Below are positions 1 to 7,405 of a stretch of DNA of 41,745 bases, in pieces (the first letter of the stretch is position 1; each line of letters begins with the position of its first letter). The DNA lies in IMG/VR virus record IMGVR_UViG_3300006919_010540, positions 1 to 41,745 of that record, one strand, 5' to 3'. Both the position numbers and the translations under genes were made by a program. The notes under the pieces were generated by a model. It was given only the letters and a program-made list of their open reading frames with translations, ran no database searches and had not been told where the DNA came from. The DNA is from a virus.

Positions 1-101
1 TCGTTTATCCACACACAAGGTCTAACTATACCTTTAGAAGTAATGTAGAGTTGATCTCCATTTGCACATTTTGGATTTATATCAATTTGCCACTGTTTCA
101 T
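1..101 (-). CDS. SPASM-like domain protein, 5' end only (truncated by window edge)
   Basis: An open frame starts at ATG 101-99 on the minus strand and runs off the left edge after about 33 residues. Near its start the peptide has Asn-Pro-Lys-Cys, then Tyr-Ile-Thr-Ser-Lys-Gly-Ile-Val and Pro-Cys. This Cys, six to ten residues, x-Thr-x-(Lys/Arg)-Gly-x-(Leu/Val)-x-Pro-Cys layout matches the SPASM-type auxiliary cluster region of radical SAM proteins, and closely resembles the start of the gene at 4172. Because the pattern begins within ten residues of the Met, it looks like a stand-alone SPASM half rather than the end of a full radical SAM enzyme. The frame is closed upstream by a stop at 128-126, so ATG 101 is the only canonical start. 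No Shine-Dalgarno sequence lies close to it; AAGGAAAG is about 20 nt away. A divergent late promoter faces it at 140-133. Function inferred from a short fragment. Confidence 0.5.
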   Translation of the reverse strand, partial: MKQWQIDINPKCANGDQLYITSKGIVRPCVWIN

Positions 102-123
102 TATATAAAAAATTATAAGCTTT

Positions 124-143
124 CCTTATAAATATTTATAAGG
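124..143. promoter_or_regulatory. Palindromic divergent pair of T4-type late promoters
   Basis: CCTTATAAATATTTATAAGG is a perfect 20-nt palindrome. It contains TATAAATA at 127-134 on plus and again at 140-133 on minus, overlapping by two bases. TATAAATA is the consensus -10 element of T4 late promoters, read by the gp55/gp33 sliding-clamp system. By T4 spacing the plus transcript would begin near 140, directly at the AAGGAG (140-145) that serves the gene starting at 155. The same element on minus would serve the truncated gene at 1-101. Sequence match is exact; promoter activity is inferred. Confidence 0.75.
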
Positions 144-154
144 AGTAATGTGTA

Positions 155-1024
155 ATGGAAGATGATAGACGTACAAAAATAATGAATATGTTTTATGATT
201 GGACTCAAGAGAGAGAAATCATGTACAAAATTCAAAAGTGTCAAAGAAATTGGGATTACTCTAAATGGGATTCATCTGTAGATACTTTTCAAGAAATGAT
301 TAATGAGTTACTATGGACAGCAGAGCAATCACCTTCAAAACAACACGAAGGTAATTATGACCTTTATTACACAGCTGATAGAGAAGTAATTCAAGAGTTA
401 TCAAGATATACATGGGGTAATACTAACAGAAGAGACCCACCATCTAATTGGCGTAATGCACAATCAAATGCTAGTCTTTATATTATATGGGTTGCTAAAT
501 ATCCTGAAACAGAGAGAAATTGTAATGCTGACGGTACAATAAAAAAGAACGGTCATCATGAAAGATGGCTTAATGGTTATGTAAGCATAGGTATTTCTAT
601 AGGGTTAACTATGAGAGCTGCAGCTAAAATGGGACTAGCTACAGGCTGTAACAAAAATCATAATGATATTAACGGTAATGATTTTTGGGGCAAACGATTA
701 GGTATTATGGACGAAATTAAAAATGGTACTAAAAAAATTACATATGGATTGGGTGTAGGTTTTCCACAAGAAGGTAGACCAAGATGGGAACAAGATGAAA
801 CAGAAATTATGATTGGAGCATCTAATGGTAGTAAAATTACATTAGGTGATCAAACTCATCATCCTAGAACAGGTCACCCAATGCGCAAAGCTAAGATAAT
901 TGATATTAGAACTACAGATAAAGCAGTAGACCCTTATGGTGTAACTCACATTATTCCTGATATGTCTAAAGCTGCTGTAAATTCTTTTCAACCAAAAGGT
1001 ATAAAAATAATAGAAATTAAATGA
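155..1024 (+). CDS. Nitroreductase-fold flavoprotein (first of two)
   Basis: This 289-residue protein has hallmarks of the FMN-dependent nitroreductase fold. A Ser-Pro-Ser-Lys-Gln segment at 59-63 corresponds to the N-terminal phosphate/FMN-binding loop. A helix at about 147-165, with Gly-Leu-Thr-Met-Arg-Ala-Ala-Ala and Lys-Met-Gly-Leu-Ala-Thr-Gly-Cys, matches the family's conserved 'AA..lGL' helix. Such proteins use FMN and NAD(P)H to reduce nitro groups, quinones, flavins or related substrates; the substrate here cannot be read. At 289 aa it is longer than the usual 180-220, with extra sequence at the N-terminus and a charged central insert. The start is ATG 155, with AAGGAG nine bases upstream; ATG 148 hits a stop at once. 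It heads the cargo operon behind the late promoter and overlaps the next gene by ATGA. Confidence 0.7.
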   Translation: MEDDRRTKIMNMFYDWTQEREIMYKIQKCQRNWDYSKWDSSVDTFQEMINELLWTAEQSPSKQHEGNYDLYYTADREVIQELSRYTWGNTNRRDPPSNWRNAQSNASLYIIWVAKYPETERNCNADGTIKKNGHHERWLNGYVSIGISIGLTMRAAAKMGLATGCNKNHNDINGNDFWGKRLGIMDEIKNGTKKITYGLGVGFPQEGRPRWEQDETEIMIGASNGSKITLGDQTHHPRTGHPMRKAKIIDIRTTDKAVDPYGVTHIIPDMSKAAVNSFQPKGIKIIEIK

Positions 1025-1845
1025 TTAACATAGTGTGCACAAGTAAACCTTGTGATGGTTTACTTTATTATAGTTATGAGTATTGTTGTTATCTAAATTC
1101 TATTGGTGTTCATACTGATCTTATTATAGTAACACACCCTAGATTTAATAAAGAAGATTATTTTAATGCTATTACTAACAAGTATGGTACTTTTCATAAT
1201 GTTATTTTTAACGATTTTGAAAGCCAATTTACTACATTAGTTTTAGGTCGCAGTATGATTACTCTGCCATTTTTAGATAGAGAATCTTACACAATGGATC
1301 AATTGTTAACACTTCATATACTTTTTAAGAATAAAATTATTGCAGTTTATTCTGAAAATCACACAGTAGAATATTTAAACGCTCTTAGTTATTTTTGTCC
1401 AGAAGAGGTTATAGACTTATGCGATTACGATATTTACCCTCTTGGCAAAGGTGCGCATTTTGAAAAGAAAATTTGGTTTGATATTTTTAAACCGATTGAA
1501 AGAAACTTGTCTTTTAAGTATCTGTTAAATGGTACAAATAAAGATTACTATAAAGCAGCAAGGTCAGTAATAAGCAAATATAAAAACCATGGTATTATGA
1601 TCTATGATATAGGTAATATAGATACAAGATACAACAATATAATAGTACCTATAGACAACCTAATGGGTATGTTTGAATTTTACGTTTACACAAAAAAAAT
1701 TATAGACCCTGCTCCTAGATTAATACAAGAATGTAAATATTTTAAAAAAGAAATAATTTTTGAAAATACAAATATAGGAGCTGAAGTCTATATGAAAAGA
1801 GATATTTCTAAACCAAATGTGGAGCCAATTTTAAATGCAATATAA
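1021..1845 (+). CDS. Putative glycosyltransferase (GT-B-like)
   Basis: A 274-residue protein that starts with a Rossmann-type strand (Ile-Asn-Ile-Val-Cys) and ends with a segment typical of GT-B-like sugar transferases in phage and bacterial surface-polysaccharide clusters. At about 219-248 it reads Phe-Glu-Phe-Tyr-Val-Tyr, then Asp-Pro-Ala-Pro-Arg-Leu-Ile-Gln-Glu-Cys, then Phe-Lys-Lys-Glu-Ile-Ile-Phe-Glu. In such proteins this is the C-terminal nucleotide-sugar binding part, where an Arg-x2-Glu-(Cys/Ala) stretch precedes a 'yfgK' turn. No signal peptide or membrane segment is apparent. The start ATG overlaps the preceding stop (ATGA), which implies translational coupling, and the end overlaps the aminotransferase gene by 11 nt. 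Donor and acceptor cannot be predicted. Family assignment is moderate: the N-terminal half is not diagnostic. Confidence 0.6.
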   Translation: MINIVCTSKPCDGLLYYSYEYCCYLNSIGVHTDLIIVTHPRFNKEDYFNAITNKYGTFHNVIFNDFESQFTTLVLGRSMITLPFLDRESYTMDQLLTLHILFKNKIIAVYSENHTVEYLNALSYFCPEEVIDLCDYDIYPLGKGAHFEKKIWFDIFKPIERNLSFKYLLNGTNKDYYKAARSVISKYKNHGIMIYDIGNIDTRYNNIIVPIDNLMGMFEFYVYTKKIIDPAPRLIQECKYFKKEIIFENTNIGAEVYMKRDISKPNVEPILNAI

Positions 1846-2890
1846 TGGATGGGATAGAGAGTATTTAGAAAACAAAGAATATTACTATACATTGTTTGAT
1901 AAAATAATGCAAGAAGATAATGAAAAAAATGTAGAGTTTTTAGAAAAGAGAATTGCAAAATTAGTAAACAGAAAATATGGAATAGCTGTTAACAGTGCTA
2001 CCGATGCTTTATATTTTTCTCTTAAAAGTTATAATATCGGCGTTGATGATGAAGTTTTAGTAAGTGACTTTTCTTGGATATCTTCAGCATCCTGTATTAG
2101 TATGACAGGTGCTACTCCTGTATTTTGTGATATAGATTTACATTCATATCATATTTCATTTGAAGAAATTAAAAAGAAAACTACTAGTAAAACTAAAGCT
2201 ATTATTTACACACATCTATTTGGTAACATGGTTGATGTTAGTCACATATTAGAATACTGTAAAGATAATAATATAATTTTTATAGAAGATGCAGCTCAAT
2301 CATTAGGGTCTAGTTTAAATGGTATTTCAGCAGGGTCAATAGGTGATATTAGTTCTTTTAGCTTTAATAATAATAAAGTTATTGCTGGTGTATCAGGTGG
2401 TGGTATTGTTCTGACAGATAATGAAAATATTGCTAACTATATTAAAAAAATAAGAAGACATGGTAAAGATAAAGATTTTGAAATGTTAGGTTATAATTCA
2501 AAAATGTTTTATTTTAATGCTGCAGTTATAGATTTTAGATTAGATAAACTTAAAGAATGGCAATTAAGAAGACAAGATATAGCTAGATTTTATAATGATA
2601 ATTTTGTGGACTTACCTGTTCATATTCAAATAGCTACAAACGGTCTCAATCATAATTATCACAAATATGTGGTTAGGTTTGAAGAAGAATGTGTAAGAGG
2701 TTTAATTAAAGAAAAACTTAACGCAAGCATTCATTATGATAAAGCTTTATCAGAAAATAATTTGTACAAAAATGTAGGTTGTACAAACGCTAAAAAAGTA
2801 AGTAGAACAATCTTATCTCTACCTATACACCCATGGTTAAGACAAGAAGAGATAGAAAAAATATCTAATACAATTATGCTTTTAAGTTAG
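1835..2890 (+). CDS. DegT/DnrJ/EryC1-family PLP-dependent sugar aminotransferase
   Basis: A 351-residue fold type I PLP enzyme. Recognisable features are Asn-Ser-Ala-Thr-Asp-Ala-Leu at 53-59 (phosphate cradle), Asp-Phe-Ser-Trp at 78-81, Thr-Pro-Val-Phe-Cys-Asp-Ile at 94-100 and Glu-Asp-Ala-Ala-Gln-Ser at 151-156, where Asp152 would pair with the pyridine nitrogen. Lys181 in Ser-Phe-Ser-Phe-Asn-Asn-Asn-Lys is the expected Schiff-base lysine, followed by a Gly-rich turn at 185-190. Family members mostly transfer an amino group from glutamate to a nucleotide-linked keto-sugar, giving amino sugars for O-antigens, capsules, glycoproteins or antibiotics. No sugar dehydratase partner is visible in the window, so a host nucleotide sugar would have to be used. 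The start overlaps the upstream gene by 11 nt. Confident on family; the product sugar is unknown. Confidence 0.9.
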   Translation: MQYNGWDREYLENKEYYYTLFDKIMQEDNEKNVEFLEKRIAKLVNRKYGIAVNSATDALYFSLKSYNIGVDDEVLVSDFSWISSASCISMTGATPVFCDIDLHSYHISFEEIKKKTTSKTKAIIYTHLFGNMVDVSHILEYCKDNNIIFIEDAAQSLGSSLNGISAGSIGDISSFSFNNNKVIAGVSGGGIVLTDNENIANYIKKIRRHGKDKDFEMLGYNSKMFYFNAAVIDFRLDKLKEWQLRRQDIARFYNDNFVDLPVHIQIATNGLNHNYHKYVVRFEEECVRGLIKEKLNASIHYDKALSENNLYKNVGCTNAKKVSRTILSLPIHPWLRQEEIEKISNTIMLLS

Positions 2891-2899
2891 AGATAAAAA

Positions 2900-3571
2900 A
2901 TGATTTTTGACACTTTAGATAAATGGAAATTTGTACACAAATTTAAACCAGGGTTAAACATAGACAGAGAAGTATTAAAAAATATTTTATGGCAAGCTTG
3001 GAAAACTACACCTTCTAAAAATAGTTTCATGCCTTACAGTGTACATGTTATAGGCCCTGAAGAGCCAGAATTTAAAAAAATTGTTTACAGTACAGCTTCT
3101 GAACAAGAATTTATTTCTAATTCTAGAAACAATAATGAAAATCAATGGGAAGTAAATCCATGTAAAACTAGTATTCTTAATGCTGAATATGTCATAGTTT
3201 TTACTTCTAGAGTTGAGTATAAACCAAGTCTTTGGCAACTACATTTACACAGAGGGGGTTGTTACATGGATGCATGGGCTATGTATGAAGACAACTTAGA
3301 TGATTATCTTCCTACTATTCATGTTGAAGTGGGTTTATTTGCTAGAGCTGTAAGCGCTCTTTGCTTAGAAAATGGTATAGATTCTAGCTACATAATTTCA
3401 TTTGATAGAAAATCTGAGCAATGGAAAAAGTTACCTTTTATTAAAAAAGAGCCGTGTTTAATTATGCCAATAGGTGTAGGAGAAATTTACAGAAGAGATG
3501 AAATGAGTGAAGAACATAAAGAATGGGATGTTAAACCTGATTTTGAAAGAGTGGTAAATTTTCATGGATAG
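2900..3571 (+). CDS. Nitroreductase-fold flavoprotein (second of two)
   Basis: A 223-residue protein with a nitroreductase-like layout. Trp-Lys-Thr-Thr-Pro-Ser-Lys-Asn-Ser-Phe-Met-Pro-Tyr at 35-46 fits the 'R.SpsN.qPw' FMN-binding segment, followed by a strand Val-His-Val-Ile-Gly. A helix at about 143-162 (Val-Gly-Leu-Phe-Ala-Arg-Ala then Leu-Glu-Asn-Gly-Ile) fits the conserved 'nl.laA...Gl' helix, and Pro-Cys-Leu-Ile-Met-Pro-Ile-Gly-Val-Gly at 185-194 fits the terminal strand. Cofactor FMN is inferred from the family. It is diverged from the nitroreductase-like protein at 155 and is not a recent duplicate. It sits 9 nt after the aminotransferase gene and overlaps the radical SAM gene by 8 nt. 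A redox step on a sugar or a flavin partner for the radical SAM enzymes are both possible; neither is shown. Confidence 0.65.
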   Translation: MIFDTLDKWKFVHKFKPGLNIDREVLKNILWQAWKTTPSKNSFMPYSVHVIGPEEPEFKKIVYSTASEQEFISNSRNNNENQWEVNPCKTSILNAEYVIVFTSRVEYKPSLWQLHLHRGGCYMDAWAMYEDNLDDYLPTIHVEVGLFARAVSALCLENGIDSSYIISFDRKSEQWKKLPFIKKEPCLIMPIGVGEIYRRDEMSEEHKEWDVKPDFERVVNFHG

Positions 3572-4172
3572 TTTTTGGAAGAGACCAAAACAAGCATTAA
3601 ATGTAGATTTATCTCATAGATGTCCTTTAGAATGTTCTTTGTGTGGTAGACAAAGACATTTTACATATAAAGGTTTAAATGTTCCAGGTAAAGATATTTC
3701 TTTAGAAGATTTTGATAAATTGTCAAACCATTTTAAAAAAATTGCTTTTGTAGGTCAATATTCAGATCCTATTCATCACCCTAAGTTTTTAGACATTCTT
3801 AATATTTGTAAAGAAAAAAATATTCTAACTGAAGTTAATACAGCTAGTTCTTTTAAACCAGAAACATTTTATGAAAAAGCGTTTAAAACTTATTCAAAAG
3901 CTAAATGGATTTTTGGTATAGACGGACTACCTTTTCAAAGCCATTTATATAGAGTAAATCAAGATGGTGAAAAACTTTTTAATATGATGCTAGAGTCAAG
4001 AAAATATTTAGATTATAAGCCTATATGGCAATTTATTATTTTTAAGTATAATGAAGACTATATTGATAATGCTATTCAAATAGCTAGAGATATTAAAGTA
4101 GATTTTAAATTAATTAATTCTGCAAGATGGGGCCCGGGTAGTAGTCCTCTCAAACCAAAAAGAGTGGTATAA
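3564..4172 (+). CDS. Radical SAM core protein, catalytic half
   Basis: A 202-residue protein with the canonical radical SAM Cys-x3-Cys-x2-Cys motif at Cys20, Cys24 and Cys27, within Arg-Cys-Pro-Leu-Glu-Cys-Ser-Leu-Cys-Gly. This binds the [4Fe-4S] cluster that cleaves S-adenosylmethionine. Further family features are the strand/turn Val-Gly-Gln-Tyr-Ser-Asp-Pro at about 68-74, where most members have a Gly-Gly-Glu-Pro-like motif, and Ile-Asp-Gly-Leu at about 117-120. At 202 residues it is short, and it stops exactly where an SPASM-type auxiliary-cluster domain normally begins. That domain is encoded by the next ORF, which starts inside this stop codon (TAATG). Together the two total about 314 residues, the usual length for one radical SAM/SPASM protein. 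Products of related proteins range from peptide modification to sugar chemistry; substrate unknown. Confidence 0.85.
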   Translation: MDSFWKRPKQALNVDLSHRCPLECSLCGRQRHFTYKGLNVPGKDISLEDFDKLSNHFKKIAFVGQYSDPIHHPKFLDILNICKEKNILTEVNTASSFKPETFYEKAFKTYSKAKWIFGIDGLPFQSHLYRVNQDGEKLFNMMLESRKYLDYKPIWQFIIFKYNEDYIDNAIQIARDIKVDFKLINSARWGPGSSPLKPKRVV

Positions 4173-4510
4173 TGAAAGAGTTAGATCCTTTATGTTTTAA
4201 AGATTCTATAGGTTATGCAGTTACCAACAGAGGTGAATTAATTCCTTGTTGTAGATGTGATGAACCAACTAATTTAGAAGATCCATTATTTAAGGACTTG
4301 TTGTCTGTAAGTAAAATATCTGATCACGACAATATTCAAAATATCTTAGATACTAAAGAGTGGAAACAGTTTTATACAAACCTATCTAACAACATAGGAC
4401 CTTTAGTTTGTTGGCATACTTGTATTAAAGACAAAGAAGATAAACAAGTACAGACTTTCTCTATAATAGATCCTGATACGGGTGAGATAAAACATAAACA
4501 AAGACGGTAA
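4172..4510 (+). CDS. Stand-alone SPASM-like domain, partner of the preceding radical SAM ORF
   Basis: A 112-residue protein rich in cysteines where an SPASM or twitch domain has them: Cys8, Cys26, Cys27 and Cys29 (Ile-Pro-Cys-Cys-Arg-Cys), and a C-terminal Cys-Trp-His-Thr-Cys at about 89-93. Tyr-Ala-Val-Thr-Asn-Arg-Gly-Glu-Leu-Ile-Pro-Cys-Cys matches the SPASM beta-hairpin preceding the cluster ligands. SPASM domains hold auxiliary iron-sulfur clusters and help bind substrate. It has no radical SAM core of its own, so it most likely works bound to the 202-residue protein upstream. The start codon shares its A with the upstream stop (TAATG), giving strong coupling; GAG at 4162-4164 is the only Shine-Dalgarno-like sequence. 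A one-base shift would fuse the two frames, so a split gene or an assembly indel are alternatives. Confidence 0.75.
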   Translation: MKELDPLCFKDSIGYAVTNRGELIPCCRCDEPTNLEDPLFKDLLSVSKISDHDNIQNILDTKEWKQFYTNLSNNIGPLVCWHTCIKDKEDKQVQTFSIIDPDTGEIKHKQRR

Positions 4511-4511
4511 A

Positions 4512-5324
4512 ATGAAATCTATTAAACAATTAAATGAAGAAGGTTATCTGGGTATAGATTTTTATCTATCTAAATCATGTAATAAGTCTTGTCATTATTG
4601 CACTGCTTGGACATTAGAAATGCGTAATTTAGATGTTGATATGGAATTTACAAGCAGAACTTTAGAGTACTTGTCACCTTACAAAGCTAGAATACAACTG
4701 CTAGGAGGCGAACCTGGTTTAATTAAAAACTTAGATGAAGTGTTAGATGAAATAAAAAAACATAAAAATTTATTTCCTTCTGTATTATCTAATTCATTTG
4801 CTAGAAAAAGATATCCGCATATCTTAGAAGACCCTAATATTATTTACCAAGAACATTTGGTGTTAGATTTTTATGAAGATAAAATAGAAAAACTAGGTAA
4901 TTTTGAATTCTTTGAAGAGAATAACAACAACAATTATAATGTAATAATTATGACACCCAATTATTATAAGTATAGAGAAAAATATGATTTGTCTATATTA
5001 GATCATAAGAACACTCAATTCAAACAATTTAATTCTAGAGCCCCTGATTATAATTTTATTGATCAAGCTCCTGAATTCGATAGAAGAATTTGCGCTGCAT
5101 TTCCTAAAGTACCTGTAGTAGATTTTGAACTTAAAAAAATTAGGCATTGTAGTAAAAAAGTTATTAACGGTTCTCGTACCTTTGATGTAACAAAAGAAAA
5201 CATAGATAAGATGATGAATTTTGAACTATTTGAGTTCGAAGAGTATTGTAAAAAATGTACAGAACATATAGAAAGAAGATCTCAAGATCATATATTGAAA
5301 GTGTTAGCAGCAGGTAATGTTTAG
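4512..5324 (+). CDS. Radical SAM protein (second, full length)
   Basis: A 270-residue protein with Cys23-x3-Cys27-x2-Cys30 (Ser-Cys-Asn-Lys-Ser-Cys-His-Tyr-Cys) and a clear Leu-Leu-Gly-Gly-Glu-Pro-Gly motif around 68-74, both canonical for the SAM-binding [4Fe-4S] core. The C-terminal third carries further cysteines: one in Arg-Arg-Ile-Cys-Ala-Ala, one in Arg-His-Cys-Ser, and Cys-Lys-Lys-Cys. These could ligate an auxiliary cluster, giving a compact radical SAM plus SPASM/twitch arrangement in one chain. It differs in sequence from the split enzyme just upstream. It starts one base after the previous stop and overlaps the carbamoyltransferase gene by 8 nt. Substrate unknown; the surrounding sugar enzymes make carbohydrate or glycoconjugate chemistry likelier than RNA modification, but this is inference. 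Confidence 0.85.
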   Translation: MKSIKQLNEEGYLGIDFYLSKSCNKSCHYCTAWTLEMRNLDVDMEFTSRTLEYLSPYKARIQLLGGEPGLIKNLDEVLDEIKKHKNLFPSVLSNSFARKRYPHILEDPNIIYQEHLVLDFYEDKIEKLGNFEFFEENNNNNYNVIIMTPNYYKYREKYDLSILDHKNTQFKQFNSRAPDYNFIDQAPEFDRRICAAFPKVPVVDFELKKIRHCSKKVINGSRTFDVTKENIDKMMNFELFEFEEYCKKCTEHIERRSQDHILKVLAAGNV

Positions 5325-6693
5325 TGTAGCTCTAGGTCCTCATGACCACAATACTTATGATGGAACTTTTCATAATCAATTAGAAAGACATAATAGAATT
5401 AAACATAGTTTTGGTCAGACAAAATTATTTTACGACAAATATTTTAAGCCAGAAGACTATGATATGTTTTTATTCACTACTACTGTTGGTGGTATTGAAC
5501 AGTCTAATTTTAATCACAAAGCATTGTCTTTTAAACCAAAACATTTATGGGACTATTGGTTAGAGGGTAATACATATTATATTGATCATCATCAATCTCA
5601 CGCAGCTTATGCTTTTTTAAGTTCGGGTTTTACAGAATCAGATATACTTGCTATTGATGGTAGAGGTTTAAACTACAATTGTATTTTTATTGATTCAAAA
5701 GGTAACATTACAGATTTATCTGATAAAATTAAAATAGGTTTACAGTGGAATTATTTTTCTAAGCTTTTAGGTTTTAGCGACCTTGGTGCTGGTAAGCTTA
5801 TGGGTTTATCTGCTTACGGGGAATACAATATAGCAGTTCATTTAGCATTAGAGAATATGCAATATCAATTTATTAGCAACTCCAAAAAAGAAGATATAGC
5901 ATTTACATTACAACAACATACTCTAGAACTTATAGAAAGACATATACATCCTCTTAAAACAAGTGACAATATATGCATTGCAGGTGGTGTTGCTTATAAT
6001 GGTTATATGAATGAAGAGTTTACTAAAGTTTATAAAAACGTACACGTACCTCCTGCAGTAGGAGATGAAGGTCAATCTTTAGGTACATACATGCATGCTG
6101 ATTATACTTTAAATAACAATGTTCATATACCTAATGTTTACAGTGGTAAAGAATATCTTTATGAAGGTAATGATCTAGATTTATCTTTTATTGCAAAGTC
6201 AATATCAGAAGGAAAAATAGTTGGGTGGTTTCAAGGTAAATCAGAAAGTGGTAATAGAGCTTTAGGTAATAGAAGCATACTAGCTGATCCAAGAAATCCT
6301 AATATTAAAGATATTATTAATAGTACAATTAAGAAAAGAGAAGATTTTAGACCTTTTGCTCCTTCCGTATTAGAAGAAAACTATAAAGAGTATTTTGATA
6401 CTAATCAACCAAGTCCTTACATGTCACGTATTGTACCAGTAAAGTCTAAACTAATACCTGGAGTGACTCATATAGACAATACTGCCCGTATACAAACAGT
6501 TAATAAAAAACAAAACGAAAAATATTATAATCTAATAAAAGAATTTGCTAAAGTAACAAACATAGCTATGTTGCTTAATACTAGTTTTAATTGTCAAGAA
6601 CCTATAGTAGAAACACCAGAAGAAGCTATCAATACTTTTAACAACACATCTTTAGATATATTAGTTATTAATAATAAGGTGCTTGCAAAATGA
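5317..6693 (+). CDS. NodU/CmcH-family carbamoyltransferase
   Basis: A 458-residue protein of the NodU/CmcH/TobZ family, which makes carbamoyl-adenylate from carbamoyl phosphate and ATP and passes the carbamoyl group to a hydroxyl of a sugar, nucleoside or antibiotic. The N-terminal Kae1-like part has the metal motif His-His-Gln-Ser-His-Ala at 91-96, Ala-Ile-Asp-Gly-Arg-Gly at 112-117, Gly-Lys-Leu-Met-Gly-Leu-Ser-Ala-Tyr-Gly at 159-168 and Ile-Ala-Gly-Gly-Val-Ala-Tyr-Asn at 221-228. The YrdC-like part has Gly-Trp-Phe-Gln-Gly, Arg-Ala-Leu-Gly-Asn-Arg-Ser-Ile-Leu-Ala-Asp-Pro (314-325) and Arg-Glu-Asp-Phe-Arg-Pro-Phe-Ala-Pro-Ser (341-350). It is about 100 residues shorter than typical members, mainly between the motif blocks, but all key motifs are present. 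The start overlaps the radical SAM gene; the stop overlaps the next gene as ATGA. Most likely acts on a sugar made or attached by its neighbours. Confidence 0.93.
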   Translation: MFSVALGPHDHNTYDGTFHNQLERHNRIKHSFGQTKLFYDKYFKPEDYDMFLFTTTVGGIEQSNFNHKALSFKPKHLWDYWLEGNTYYIDHHQSHAAYAFLSSGFTESDILAIDGRGLNYNCIFIDSKGNITDLSDKIKIGLQWNYFSKLLGFSDLGAGKLMGLSAYGEYNIAVHLALENMQYQFISNSKKEDIAFTLQQHTLELIERHIHPLKTSDNICIAGGVAYNGYMNEEFTKVYKNVHVPPAVGDEGQSLGTYMHADYTLNNNVHIPNVYSGKEYLYEGNDLDLSFIAKSISEGKIVGWFQGKSESGNRALGNRSILADPRNPNIKDIINSTIKKREDFRPFAPSVLEENYKEYFDTNQPSPYMSRIVPVKSKLIPGVTHIDNTARIQTVNKKQNEKYYNLIKEFAKVTNIAMLLNTSFNCQEPIVETPEEAINTFNNTSLDILVINNKVLAK

Positions 6694-7403
6694 TTAATAT
6701 TGTATGTGTAAAATGGGGTGATAAATTTAATAGTTATCATGTTAATAGATTATTTGATATGGTTAGAAAAAATTTAACTTTAAATTTTAATTTTATATGC
6801 TACACGGATAATGCTAATGAATTAAACAGAGAAATAATTACAGAACCTTTACAGGGGTACGATTTAGACAAATGGTGGTGGAAGTTAATTCTGTTTAAAC
6901 ATCCTACTAATATTCCTACAATTTATTTTGATTTAGATGTAGTAATACAAAACAACTTTGATCACTTCGTATTTTATGCTAAGAAAGATATTATTACAAC
7001 AATAGATTGTGTATGGAAGCCTCATAAAAGAAATATGAAACCTGAACCTCCTAATTATGATATGAGTTTAAATTCTTCTATTATGATATGGAAAGGAGAT
7101 TTATTTAATATTTGGTGGGATTTTTATTGCGATAATAATTATTATATGTTAAAATATAAAGGTGTAGATTCTTATCTTTACTTTAATCATTATGATAAGA
7201 TAGATTGGTTACCTTCTAAAGAAGTTTATTCTAGAAAATACGGTATAGATGAATATAATTATTACATAGATGGTCAGGACTTTAAAGGTTTTTTCTATAG
7301 TGATTTACACACCGTTTGTATTTTTAACGGATGGAATAAACCTACTAAGTGGACAGTTTTAGATAATAAAGGCTATGAGGGTTATGAAAAGTATTGGAAT
7401 TAA
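6690..7403 (+). CDS. GT-A-fold glycosyltransferase (DxD type)
   Basis: A 237-residue protein with a GT-A-like plan. It starts with a strand (Ile-Asn-Ile-Val-Cys-Val-Lys-Trp-Gly), has Phe-Ile-Cys-Tyr-Thr-Asp at 35-40, then Trp-Trp-Trp-Lys-Leu, and Ile-Tyr-Phe-Asp-Leu-Asp-Val-Val-Ile at 78-86. Asp81 and Asp83 form the DxD motif that binds metal and nucleotide sugar. Leu-Asn-Ser-Ser-Ile-Met-Ile-Trp-Lys at 127-135 corresponds to the 'N(S/T)G...' acceptor-side segment of GT8-like enzymes. No membrane anchor is apparent, so it should act in the cytoplasm. The ATG overlaps the carbamoyltransferase stop (ATGA). A 38-nt gap, the longest in this operon, follows. Donor and acceptor unknown; protein, lipopolysaccharide or DNA-base acceptors are all formally possible. 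Confidence 0.75.
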   Translation: MINIVCVKWGDKFNSYHVNRLFDMVRKNLTLNFNFICYTDNANELNREIITEPLQGYDLDKWWWKLILFKHPTNIPTIYFDLDVVIQNNFDHFVFYAKKDIITTIDCVWKPHKRNMKPEPPNYDMSLNSSIMIWKGDLFNIWWDFYCDNNYYMLKYKGVDSYLYFNHYDKIDWLPSKEVYSRKYGIDEYNYYIDGQDFKGFFYSDLHTVCIFNGWNKPTKWTVLDNKGYEGYEKYWN

Positions 7404-7405
7404 TA

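Noticed and set aside
4157-4172. Programmed -1 frameshift fusing the radical SAM and SPASM ORFs
   Set aside because: The run CCAAAAAGA allows the two frames to join, but the A-site codon AGA would re-pair poorly as AAG and no downstream pseudoknot is evident. TAATG coupling explains the arrangement more simply.
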